Source: Methanobacteriota archaeon (GTDB lineage Archaea > Thermoplasmatota > Poseidoniia > Poseidoniales > Poseidoniaceae). From it: DNA of 5,850 nt. The notes beneath the pieces are model-generated. The model ran no database searches. It was given only the letters and a program-made list of their open reading frames with translations, and was not told the DNA's origin. A program made the position numbers and the translations under genes. Below, in pieces: positions 1-5,850 of the stretch; position 1 is the first letter of the stretch, and each line of letters opens with the position of its first letter. The stretch spans positions 26,661-32,510 of the forward strand of contig PALS01000043.1 in assembly GCA_002706615.1 (NCBI GenBank), written 5' to 3'.

Positions 1-561
1 GACATCGCAATCTCTGAATCTCACTATGATGATTTCTATTCTTTAGCAATAAGGGCAATTGAGGAAAATCAGGATGTAGTAGTTTTCATCAAACCAAAAA
101 GAGTCAGTTTATTTCATGAAAAGATTGAATCTTTTAAGAAACTTCAGACTCATTTAGACTCTGGTAAAGCCAGATTATTCTCACCAGACAATGAAAGATC
201 AAAAATTACGCCTGCTGAATTGGCAATGGCGTCTAATTTGGTTATCGGGCTTGGAACAAGCACAACAACGCTCGAATCATATATATCTGGTACACCAGCA
301 ATAAATCTAGATCTATGTAAATTTCCGAATAATGAGTTTTGTGTAAGAGGAATGAACACAGTTGTGTTTGATGATCCTGATAAGATTATTAATTTGATTA
401 ACGAACATCAAACAAAAACAAAGGAATCAATACACAAAGGACAGGAAGAATATTACAAAATACTTGACCCCTTCCTTGACCAAAAATCTGGCAACAGGAT
501 TGCTAAAAAGTTAAAGAATATATTGAATAGAAAGTCTAATTTAGACACACTACAAACATGA
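1..561 (+). CDS. Probable GT-B-type surface-polysaccharide glycosyltransferase, C-terminal part (5' truncated)
   Basis: The frame is open from base 1 to a TGA at 559-561, giving 186 residues with no N terminus; the true start lies upstream of the window. An internal ATG at 220 would begin in the middle of a conserved block, so it is not the start. Residues about 26-33 (VVVFIKPK) look like a buried strand ending in a basic motif. Residues 72-103 contain a helix, then SNLVIGLGTSTTTLES, then GTPAINLD. That pattern (strand, glycine/serine/threonine loop, acidic residue, Gly-x-Pro, strand) is typical of the nucleotide-sugar-binding C-terminal domain of GT-B-fold enzymes and of capsule/CDP-glycerol polymerase relatives. 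The tail (about 155-176, FLDQKSGNRIAKKLKNIL) resembles the terminal helix of capsule-synthesis proteins. The overlap with the aminotransferase gene places it in the same glycan operon. The exact family, donor and acceptor cannot be read; a non-transferase surface-carbohydrate protein with the same fold is possible. Confidence 0.6.
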   Translation, partial: DIAISESHYDDFYSLAIRAIEENQDVVVFIKPKRVSLFHEKIESFKKLQTHLDSGKARLFSPDNERSKITPAELAMASNLVIGLGTSTTTLESYISGTPAINLDLCKFPNNEFCVRGMNTVVFDDPDKIINLINEHQTKTKESIHKGQEEYYKILDPFLDQKSGNRIAKKLKNILNRKSNLDTLQT

Positions 562-1715
562 AATCTAAGTCTAGTGATTTTATACCTCTGGGTGCGCCTA
601 CTTTTGGTACGGATGACATAAATGAGGTCATTGATAGCCTTCAAAGTGGTTGGGTTGGAACTGGGCCAAAAGTTGGCCAGTTTGAGAGAGACTTTGGAAA
701 ATATGTTGGCACTCAATCAGCACTAGCAACAAATTCTTGTACTGCAGCACTTCATCTCTCTCTGATGTCTCTAGAGTTAAAGCCAGGCGACGAAGTAATA
801 ACAACACCAATGACATTCTGTGCAACGATAAATACTATTATTCATGCCGGCGGTAAACCGATTCTGGCTGATTGTAATAAGGATGATTTTTGTATAAACC
901 CAGAGAATATTTCTGAAAAAATAACAAAAAATACTAGAGCCATACTTCCGGTTCATTTTGCAGGACAGAGTTGTAATATGGAAGATATCATGCAACTAGC
1001 AAATGATCACTCACTCAATGTTATTGAGGATTGTGCTCACGCGATAGAAACAACATTCGATGATAATCATGCAGGCACCTTTGGTGATTTTGGGTGTTTC
1101 AGTTTCTATGCCACAAAAAATCTAGTTACTGGAGAGGGAGGTATGTTGATCGCTAAAGATCGAGAGAAACTCAACCAAATCAAAAAGATAGCATTGCATG
1201 GTATGAGTCTAGATGCATGGGATCGTTTCAGCGAGGGTGGTTTTAAGCATTACGATATCGTAGCTCCAGGATTTAAATATAATATGACAGATATTCAGGC
1301 AGCCTTAGGCATACATCAGTTGGCTAGAATTGAAGAAAACTGGCTAAAGAGACAGAGGATATGGAGGCTTTATTCAGAATCATTTTCTGAATTGCCAATA
1401 GATCTTCCAACCAATGTGGTCGTGCCTAAATCAAAACATGCACATCATCTTTATACCATCCTTATTAGGGATGATGCTCCAGTTAATAGAGATGAATTCA
1501 TTTTAAAAATGCAGGAAAACAATATTGGAACAGGAGTGCATTACAGGAGTATTCCAGGGTTTAGTTTTTATCAGGATAGTTTTGGTTGGAATCCTGATGA
1601 TTATCCAAATAGTACCTCGATCGGTAATAGAACTGTAAGTATCCCATTATCACCAGGCCTCAGTGAAAATGATCTGAATAGGATTATTGAGAAAGTTAAT
1701 AGCATTCTCAAGTAA
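558..1715 (+). CDS. DegT/DnrJ/EryC1/StrS-family (ArnB/PseC-like) PLP sugar aminotransferase
   Basis: The 385-residue product has the normal full length for this fold type I aminotransferase family, which moves an amino group from glutamate to a keto group on a nucleotide sugar in the cytoplasm. Visible landmarks are the N-terminal FIPLGAPTFG and SGWVGTGP (29-37), the cofactor loop NSCTAALHLSL (59-69), PGDEVITTPMTF (76-87), PVHFAGQ (131-137), and IEDCAHAIE (156-164) with Asp158 for the PLP ring nitrogen. FSFYATKN (181-188) carries the Schiff-base Lys187, followed by GEGG. HGMSLDAWDRFS (214-225), PGFKYNMTDIQAALG (237-251) and GTGVHYRSI near the C terminus closely resemble ArnB, whose lysine sits at almost the same position. 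It starts at ATG 558 inside ATGA, overlapping the previous stop with no clear ribosome site, so translational coupling is likely. A 4-keto-sugar substrate is inferred from the ArnB/PseC likeness; the exact sugar is unknown. Confidence 0.93.
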   Translation: MKSKSSDFIPLGAPTFGTDDINEVIDSLQSGWVGTGPKVGQFERDFGKYVGTQSALATNSCTAALHLSLMSLELKPGDEVITTPMTFCATINTIIHAGGKPILADCNKDDFCINPENISEKITKNTRAILPVHFAGQSCNMEDIMQLANDHSLNVIEDCAHAIETTFDDNHAGTFGDFGCFSFYATKNLVTGEGGMLIAKDREKLNQIKKIALHGMSLDAWDRFSEGGFKHYDIVAPGFKYNMTDIQAALGIHQLARIEENWLKRQRIWRLYSESFSELPIDLPTNVVVPKSKHAHHLYTILIRDDAPVNRDEFILKMQENNIGTGVHYRSIPGFSFYQDSFGWNPDDYPNSTSIGNRTVSIPLSPGLSENDLNRIIEKVNSILK

Positions 1716-1751
1716 TAGACTATAAAATCCACCCTCAAATAATCGTTTTAC

Positions 1752-1757
1752 AGGAAA
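1752..1757 (+). promoter_or_regulatory. Ribosome binding site for the GTG-started HisH-like gene
   Basis: AGGAAA lies 8 bases before GTG 1766. No in-frame ATG fits the conserved HisH N terminus (IAILDCEMGNLQSV), so this site decides the GTG start. The 50-base gap holding it (1716-1765) is the longest in the window and shows no hairpin terminator. Confidence 0.6.
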
Positions 1758-1765
1758 ATCACCAA

Positions 1766-2383
1766 GTGATAGCAATTCTTGATTGTGAGATGGGTAATCT
1801 TCAGTCTGTATTTCATGGAATAGATTCTATGGGGTATGACTGCGAGATACTGAAAAGTAACGAATTATCTGATGAAAATACTCATCTCGTTATTCCTGGA
1901 GTTGGAAATTATCATCAAGTAATGTCGTCTGAAAACATCACTGATATAAAAAAATCAATTCATGACTTTGCAAACACAGGTAAACCTATTCTCGGTATAT
2001 GTCTAGGCATGCAGTTACTATCTGATTGGGGAGAAGAAGGTGGAGGAATAGATGGATTAGGTCTAATTGGAGGTAATGTGGATAGAATGTTTGAGGATAG
2101 AACAACTAGATTGCCGCATGTAGGATGGAATTCTGTCGATTTTTTAAATGATCACCCATTATTCTCTGGACTCAAAAATAATCTAGATTTTTATTTCGTG
2201 CACTCCTATCAATTCATTCCAAAGAATAATAATTCTATATTTGCCTCAACAAATCATGGACAGGATTTTACAAGCATTGTTGCAGAGAGAAATATCATCG
2301 GAGTTCAATTTCATCCTGAAAAGAGCCAGAGTAATGGCCTTAAGATGTTAGAAAATTTTTGTGCTTGGGACGGTAAATGCTGA
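1766..2383 (+). CDS. HisH-like class I glutamine amidotransferase (glycan-associated, WbuY type)
   Basis: This 205-residue protein has the size and full motif set of HisH. GNLQSV (10-15) and the loop PGVG (44-47) near the active site are present. The nucleophile elbow GICLGMQ places the catalytic Cys at 79. LPHVGWN (116-122), FYFVHSY (142-148) and QFHPEKS (181-187) follow, giving His183 and Glu185 of the Cys-His-Glu triad. It should hydrolyse glutamine to glutamate and ammonia once docked to its HisF-like partner, whose gene overlaps it by 7 bases. A true histidine operon is unlikely: no other his gene is near, the neighbours are sugar-modifying, and the HisF partner lacks a cyclase residue. 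In known O-antigen and flagellin-glycan loci such pairs (WbuY/WbuZ, P. aeruginosa HisH2/HisF2) supply ammonia for sugar amidation. The fold and glutaminase assignment are firm; the glycan role rests on context. Confidence 0.9.
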   Translation: MIAILDCEMGNLQSVFHGIDSMGYDCEILKSNELSDENTHLVIPGVGNYHQVMSSENITDIKKSIHDFANTGKPILGICLGMQLLSDWGEEGGGIDGLGLIGGNVDRMFEDRTTRLPHVGWNSVDFLNDHPLFSGLKNNLDFYFVHSYQFIPKNNNSIFASTNHGQDFTSIVAERNIIGVQFHPEKSQSNGLKMLENFCAWDGKC

Positions 2384-3141
2384 AGAAGAGAATTATACCT
2401 ATACAGTTGCTAATTGATAATAGACTTGTTAAAACAATTGAGTTTGGAAAATATAGAGATGTTGGTAATCCAGTTTCAAGCTCAAAGATTTACAATGATA
2501 GTGATGCTGATGAGTTAATTTTCCTTAATATTAACAGGGAGGAAAGATCGATTGAGCCACTTTTAACACTAATAAAAAAGGTTTCAGAGGTTTGTTTTAT
2601 GCCATTATCTCTTGGTGGTGGCGTTAAAACGATTGATGATGCGTCAAGACTTATCCAAAATGGAGCTGATAAGATAGTGTTGAATTCAGCGATTTATGAT
2701 GATTTGAACCTAATAGAGAAAATCGCTTATAAATTTGGAAATCAAGCAGTTGTGGCCTCTGTTGACGCTAGAATGAATCAGTCAGAAAATAAATATGATC
2801 TATACTCTAACTGTGGAAGAGACAGTCAGCCAGTAGATTTAGTTGATCACTTAAAGCTCATAGAGAATCAAGGTGCTGGAGAAATAATAATTACTTCAAT
2901 TGATAAAGATGGAACAATGAATGGTTATGATAAGGAGCTGATAAAAATTGCAGTTGAAAATACAGCTATTCCTATAATTGGTGCTGGTGGAGCTGGTACT
3001 TTTGACCACTTAAAGGAGGCCTTTCTCGAAACCGATGTGAGTGCACTTGCTTGTGGAAGTCTATTTAATTTTGGAGATAATAATCCGATTAGGGCTAAGG
3101 CTTTTTTAACTAATTACTCAATACCATTTAAGGTAATCTAG
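2377..3141 (+). CDS. HisF-like (beta/alpha)8 protein, WbuZ type, with altered cyclase active site
   Basis: The 254-residue product is full length for HisF and starts RIIP like the family. Phosphate-site motifs are kept: LGGGVKT (79-85), LNS (102-104), GAGGAG (202-207) and ACGSLFNFG (225-233). The second catalytic acid Asp130 (VASVDAR) and the loop-1 Lys19 remain. The catalytic Asp11 of true HisF (IPCLDV) is Leu here (IPIQLLID), and Asp51 (FLDI) is Asn51 (FLNI). The residues that form the ammonia-tunnel gate in Thermotoga HisF, Arg5, Glu46, Lys99 and Glu167, appear conserved (R5, E46, K99, E169 here). This fits a protein that still docks the glutaminase and channels ammonia but no longer makes imidazole glycerol phosphate. 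Loss of Asp11 is, to my recollection, usual in WbuZ/HisF2 proteins. The start is ATG 2377 with GGGA 6 bases upstream, inside the end of the HisH-like gene, so 1:1 coupled translation is likely. Confidence 0.9.
   Translation: MLKKRIIPIQLLIDNRLVKTIEFGKYRDVGNPVSSSKIYNDSDADELIFLNINREERSIEPLLTLIKKVSEVCFMPLSLGGGVKTIDDASRLIQNGADKIVLNSAIYDDLNLIEKIAYKFGNQAVVASVDARMNQSENKYDLYSNCGRDSQPVDLVDHLKLIENQGAGEIIITSIDKDGTMNGYDKELIKIAVENTAIPIIGAGGAGTFDHLKEAFLETDVSALACGSLFNFGDNNPIRAKAFLTNYSIPFKVI
3129..3133 (+). promoter_or_regulatory. Ribosome binding site supporting GTG start at 3144
   Basis: TAAGG in the last codons of the HisF-like gene stands 10 bases before GTG 3144, which is 2 bases after that gene's TAG. 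The nearby ATG at 3151 is in another frame, so the GTG is the best start for the formyltransferase-like protein. Confidence 0.45.
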
Positions 3142-3143
3142 CC

Positions 3144-4166
3144 GTGAGGTATGACCCAATTGACAACATTATCCTATTTGGAGGATCTCTCACAATAGTT
3201 GGACTAGCAGACTGGCTTAAAAATGAATCTATTGAAGTGAAAATTTATACTTCAAAAAGACATTCAGTTGAAAGACTTACTCAAGAGAAAAACCTAGAAG
3301 AACTAATTAATGAAATTGGTGTACCTTATGTAATTACTGAGGACATAAATATTGAAGATTCTTTAATTAATGAAATTACTCCAAATACTGTTGGAATAGG
3401 AATTGGTGAAGCTTGGTCATTTAATTCTGAAATTATTGATGCTTTCAAGGGAAAGTTGCTTGATTTTATGGGTATACCATTACCAAGATATAGAGGCGGA
3501 GCTCACTATACTTGGATGATCCTAGCAAACGAGAAAAATAATGGCATGAGATTACAAGTTATAAATGAAGATATGGTTCAAGGAGTATTTGATTCAGGTG
3601 AAATTGTTGACAGCATTGATTATCAAATGAAGAAAACGGATGTCAAGCCATCTAATTATTTTGCAAGAGAAGTTACTGAGAGCATAGATTTCATAAAATC
3701 TTTTCTTGTTGAGGCCAGAGAGGGTAAAGATTTTGAATTGAAAATTATTGATGAGTCAGAATCGTTATACCTTCCAAGGCTATATACCGATATTCATGCT
3801 TGGATTGATTGGCGAAGATGGAATGCAGATGAAATAGATAGGTTTATAAGGGCTTTTGATGACCCATATATGGGAGCAAGGACGACTTTAGGTGATAAAT
3901 CTGTAAGGTTAAAGGATGCCGAGTTGGTTTCTGATTCAACCAATTATCATCCTTTTCAATCAGGATTAATTGTTAGGAAATATAATAATCAGGCCATGAT
4001 CTGTTGCAGCGGTGGAATTATCACTGTTAGTAAGATAATTGATGATCATGGCAATGATATTTTGAGTTCCATTGAAATTGGGGATAGATTTTTTACTCCA
4101 GAAGATGCAATTGAGAAAGCCCTCAATTATAGTGCAGTATATGATTCAACAGGCCTTAAGGACTAG
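3144..4166 (+). CDS. Formyltransferase-fold protein of glycan locus with non-canonical catalytic triad
   Basis: The 340-residue product has a hydrophobic start (IILFGGSLTIVGLADWL, 9-25) like the Rossmann domain of methionyl-tRNA/sugar formyltransferases, followed by their signature PRYRGG (114-119). VFDSGEIV (148-155) matches the conserved D-x-G segment and keeps the triad Asp as Asp150. The C-terminal part, IDWRRWNADEIDRFIRAFDDPYMGA (about 221-245) and DKSVRLKDAEL, looks like the Fmt C-terminal domain. The family uses an Asn-x-His pair about seven to nine residues before the PRYRG motif. Here that segment reads LLDFMGIPLP, so Asn is replaced by Asp107 and His by Met109. It may have changed chemistry, use another base such as His121 in GGAHYTW, or be non-catalytic. 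Sugar formyltransferases act on 4-amino (or 3-amino) nucleotide sugars with N10-formyltetrahydrofolate, which fits the aminotransferase upstream, but formylation is not assured. It is too diverged to be housekeeping Fmt. Confidence 0.8.
   Translation: MRYDPIDNIILFGGSLTIVGLADWLKNESIEVKIYTSKRHSVERLTQEKNLEELINEIGVPYVITEDINIEDSLINEITPNTVGIGIGEAWSFNSEIIDAFKGKLLDFMGIPLPRYRGGAHYTWMILANEKNNGMRLQVINEDMVQGVFDSGEIVDSIDYQMKKTDVKPSNYFAREVTESIDFIKSFLVEAREGKDFELKIIDESESLYLPRLYTDIHAWIDWRRWNADEIDRFIRAFDDPYMGARTTLGDKSVRLKDAELVSDSTNYHPFQSGLIVRKYNNQAMICCSGGIITVSKIIDDHGNDILSSIEIGDRFFTPEDAIEKALNYSAVYDSTGLKD
4158..4162 (+). promoter_or_regulatory. Ribosome binding site deciding the GNAT start
   Basis: AAGGA at the end of the formyltransferase-like gene stands 11 bases before GTG 4174, which begins 7 bases after that gene's TAG. 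It supports the short GNAT form over the ATG at 4072 lying inside the upstream gene. Confidence 0.45.
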
Positions 4167-4173
4167 AAGTATA

Positions 4174-4716
4174 GTGAATCAACTTATAAAGAAAAATTTA
4201 GAAGCAACCTCTTTAGAGTTAAGACCTCTAAAAGAAACTGACTATTCAGATGAATATTTGAGTTGGTTGGAGAATGAAGAGATAAATAGATATCTCGAGA
4301 CAAGATGGGAAAAACAAACTGAAGAGAAAATAAGAACTTTTATTAACTCAATGGAATCAAGTGAAGACAGCATTTTATATGGAATATTCCTCGATCAAAA
4401 GCATGTAGGTAATATTAAGATAGGGCCTGTGAACTGGAACCATATGCATGCAGATGTTAGCTATTTTATTGGCTCAAGAGATGCTTGGGGCAAAGGTTTA
4501 GCTACAGAGGCAGTTGCAAGAGTAACAAAATTCGCTTTTGAGGAATTAAACTTAAACAAATGTAATGCTGGTGTTTATTCTGGAAATCCAGGAAGTAGTA
4601 GAGTTCTTGAAAAGGTAGGATACACACTTGAGGGTTGCATGAGAGATGAGCTAAGAGGCCCTGATGGTTGGGAAGACCATCTTTTATATGGCTATCTTAG
4701 AGAGGAATTTGCTTGA
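4174..4716 (+). CDS. GNAT-family N-acetyltransferase (RimJ/RimL-like, probable amino-sugar acylation)
   Basis: From GTG 4174 the product has 180 residues, the usual size for this family. The N-terminal strand LELRPLKETD (14-23) and WLENEEINRYLETR (31-44) match the opening of RimJ/RimL-like GNATs. IGSRDAWGKGLATEA (99-113) is motif A, the acetyl-CoA pyrophosphate loop (R-x-x-W-G-K-G-x-A). NAGVYSGNPGSSRVLEKVGY and EG (about 130-151) form motif B and the helix-strand that follows it. The frame is open back to an ATG at 4072, but that would put about 95 bases inside the preceding gene and add 34 residues with no family likeness (KLGIDFLLQKMQ...), so the GTG is preferred. In sugar loci, PseH-like GNATs acetylate the amine made by a DegT aminotransferase, and that is the inferred role. 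Acetylation of a protein N terminus, as by RimJ, is the alternative but fits the operon less well. Confidence 0.87.
   Translation: MNQLIKKNLEATSLELRPLKETDYSDEYLSWLENEEINRYLETRWEKQTEEKIRTFINSMESSEDSILYGIFLDQKHVGNIKIGPVNWNHMHADVSYFIGSRDAWGKGLATEAVARVTKFAFEELNLNKCNAGVYSGNPGSSRVLEKVGYTLEGCMRDELRGPDGWEDHLLYGYLREEFA
4701..4707 (+). promoter_or_regulatory. Ribosome binding site for the DUF4910-like gene
   Basis: AGAGGAA in the last codons of the GNAT gene stands 10 bases before ATG 4718. A second in-frame ATG at 4730 has GGAGAG only 4 bases upstream; the first ATG, one base after the GNAT stop, is preferred. Confidence 0.5.
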
Positions 4717-4717
4717 T

Positions 4718-5850
4718 ATGGAGAGAATTATGGTAGATAGAGCTAAAAGAATGAGAGATCTCCTCACCGAAATAAATCCTTTACAGAGGATGCTTAATTC
4801 TCCCGGGCTTGACGAAACATTTGAAATTTTCAAAAGAGAATTTCCAAATGCTGTAATACATGAATATCCAGCAGGAATGGAAAGGGAAGACTGGATTGTG
4901 CCCAGAAGTTGGGAAGTGATTAGTGGGGTAATGAAGGATAAAGATGGCAAAGTAATAGCTTCAACAGAAGAGAGCGAACTTTTTGTTGCTCCATATAGTG
5001 AGCCAATCGAAGGGTGGTTTTCAAAAGAAGAGATTGAAAAACGTTTAATGACTAGAGAGGATGTACCAGACTATTTTCTACTTCAGCATAGAAATACTTA
5101 TGACTATCAGCTAAATGATTGGGGAATTACACTGCCCTTTAATCGATGGTCTGCCCTAGAAGATAAAGAATATTACATCAAGATCGATGTGAAATGGGGC
5201 GATGGAACCATGAAAGTAGGTGAATACATCCTTCCAGGCAGAAGAGATGACATACTCTGCATTTGTGCACACATTGATGAAAGATGTAATGATGATCTAA
5301 GTGGCTGCATATTGGGGATGGAGATCATGAAAGGTTTAGAGCAGATGGAAGATAGGGAATTTACCTATCAACTCTTATGGGTTCCAGAAATGTTTGGCCC
5401 AATTTTTTATGCAAATGAGAATCCAGATATTATTAAAAAGACTTTTGGAATGTTGAATTTAGAAGCTGTGGGAGCTGGAGATGAATGGTGTCTTAAAAAA
5501 GCATGGAAGCCTGATACAAGATTAGAAAGAATGTTGAGAAATGCTATGAAGGGAACAGGTTTGCCATTCAGCGAGCTAGAATTTTTTGAAGGGTATATAA
5601 ATGATGAGAAGGTCTATGCTTGGCCAAAAATTGATGTTCAAGGTGTAGCAATACAAAGATATCCTTTTGCTGAGTATCATACCAGTGGAGATGTAGTTGA
5701 TTTAATAGAAGATAAATTGATGCTAGAGTCACTTGAATTTTCAGAGAGGTTTATTAGCATCCTAGAAAATGACTATATTCCATATTATCCAGACAAGCTT
5801 CCACCATGGCTTACTAGGAGAAAACTTTATTTTGATTCAAAATTGGACCC
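4718..5850 (+). CDS. DUF4910/DUF2172 (COG4310) M28-like metallohydrolase, 3' truncated
   Basis: The frame stays open from ATG 4718 to the window end, giving 377 complete codons without a stop. Features match COG4310 proteins of polysaccharide loci: an N-terminal helical part; WIVPRSWEVISG (59-70) and LFVAPYSEPIEGWFSKEEI (88-106); DYQLNDWGITLP (129-140); then LPGRRDDILCICAHIDERCNDDLSG (172-196). His185 and Asp192/Asp193 would be metal ligands of the zinc-peptidase fold. WVPEMFGP (221-228) carries a candidate catalytic Glu224, NLEAVGAG (247-254) follows, and EYHTSGD (319-325) supplies the last His ligand, His321. The usual HxCHP-type motif is changed to HIDER and is shorter. The family normally runs to about 420-440 residues and ends in a winged-helix domain, which would lie outside. 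It has no signal peptide, so a cytoplasmic hydrolase acting on an amide-linked sugar or peptide group is plausible. The true substrate is unknown. Confidence 0.82.
   Translation, partial: MERIMVDRAKRMRDLLTEINPLQRMLNSPGLDETFEIFKREFPNAVIHEYPAGMEREDWIVPRSWEVISGVMKDKDGKVIASTEESELFVAPYSEPIEGWFSKEEIEKRLMTREDVPDYFLLQHRNTYDYQLNDWGITLPFNRWSALEDKEYYIKIDVKWGDGTMKVGEYILPGRRDDILCICAHIDERCNDDLSGCILGMEIMKGLEQMEDREFTYQLLWVPEMFGPIFYANENPDIIKKTFGMLNLEAVGAGDEWCLKKAWKPDTRLERMLRNAMKGTGLPFSELEFFEGYINDEKVYAWPKIDVQGVAIQRYPFAEYHTSGDVVDLIEDKLMLESLEFSERFISILENDYIPYYPDKLPPWLTRRKLYFDSKLD

Noticed and set aside
534..546. Perfect inverted repeat GTCTAA-T-TTAGAC just before the aminotransferase start.
   Set aside because: It lies inside the coding end of the upstream gene, its 1-base centre cannot form a hairpin loop, and 6-base arms arise often by chance in AT-rich DNA. 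No second copy was seen.
150..995. Minus-strand open frames at 150-359, 453-716, 628-825 and 777-995.
   Set aside because: They lie opposite well-supported genes, have no family motifs or ribosome sites, and look like antisense shadows.
1696..1726. TTAATA and TATAAA spaced 19 bases apart before the HisH-like gene, resembling a weak promoter.
   Set aside because: The -35 match is poor and such strings are common in AT-rich sequence. The 50-base gap is the only place for an internal promoter, but the evidence is too thin to annotate one.
1766..3141. Histidine biosynthesis operon fragment (hisH-hisF).
   Set aside because: The HisF-like protein lacks Asp11, no hisA, hisI or other his gene adjoins, and all neighbours are sugar-modifying enzymes.
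3304..3376. Repeated TAATTAATGAAATT encoding LINEI twice in the formyltransferase-like gene.
   Set aside because: Only two 14-base copies, in frame within coding sequence of simple composition. The surrounding residues differ, so chance or codon bias explains it.
3144..4166. Housekeeping methionyl-tRNA formyltransferase.
   Set aside because: The Asn-x-His part of the active site is absent and the gene is embedded in a glycan operon, not next to def or similar genes.
4684..4950. Minus-strand open frame of 88 codons.
   Set aside because: It is antisense to the start of the DUF4910-like gene, whose + strand translation shows clear family motifs.

Overview
The window is AT-rich throughout (roughly mid-to-upper thirties % GC, judged by eye). 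All seven genes lie on the + strand, with spacings from a 7-base overlap to a 50-base gap. Arg codons are mostly AGA/AGG, Ile ATA is common, and three of the six visible starts are GTG. AGGA-like ribosome binding sites precede most starts. This fits a low-GC prokaryote, possibly free-living or marine, but the sequence alone does not fix the lineage. No RNA gene, insertion sequence, CRISPR array, long repeat or convincing terminator is visible.

Layout: (1) 1-561, 3' end of a probable GT-B-type surface-polysaccharide glycosyltransferase, cut by the window start. (2) 558-1715, a DegT/DnrJ/EryC1/ArnB-type PLP sugar aminotransferase, coupled to gene 1 by an ATGA overlap. (3) 1766-2383, a HisH-like glutaminase of WbuY type. 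(4) 2377-3141, a HisF-like protein of WbuZ type, overlapping gene 3 by 7 bases and lacking the catalytic Asp11 of true HisF. (5) 3144-4166, a formyltransferase-fold protein with an altered catalytic triad. (6) 4174-4716, a GNAT acetyltransferase. (7) 4718 to the window end, a COG4310/DUF4910 M28-like hydrolase, incomplete at its C terminus.

Taken together this is part of an operon for making and attaching an unusual amino sugar of a surface glycan. The aminotransferase would install an amino group on a nucleotide-linked keto sugar and the GNAT protein would acylate an amine. The HisH/HisF pair would release ammonia from glutamine and channel it to an amidating enzyme. In known loci that enzyme is WbuX/PseA/LegG-like N-acetyl-sugar amidotransferase, and none is present here. 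Instead the pair is followed directly by a formyltransferase-fold protein that has lost the Asn and His of its usual Asn-His-Asp triad, then by the GNAT and an M28-like hydrolase. That combination is the most interesting part of the window. The partner could also lie outside it.
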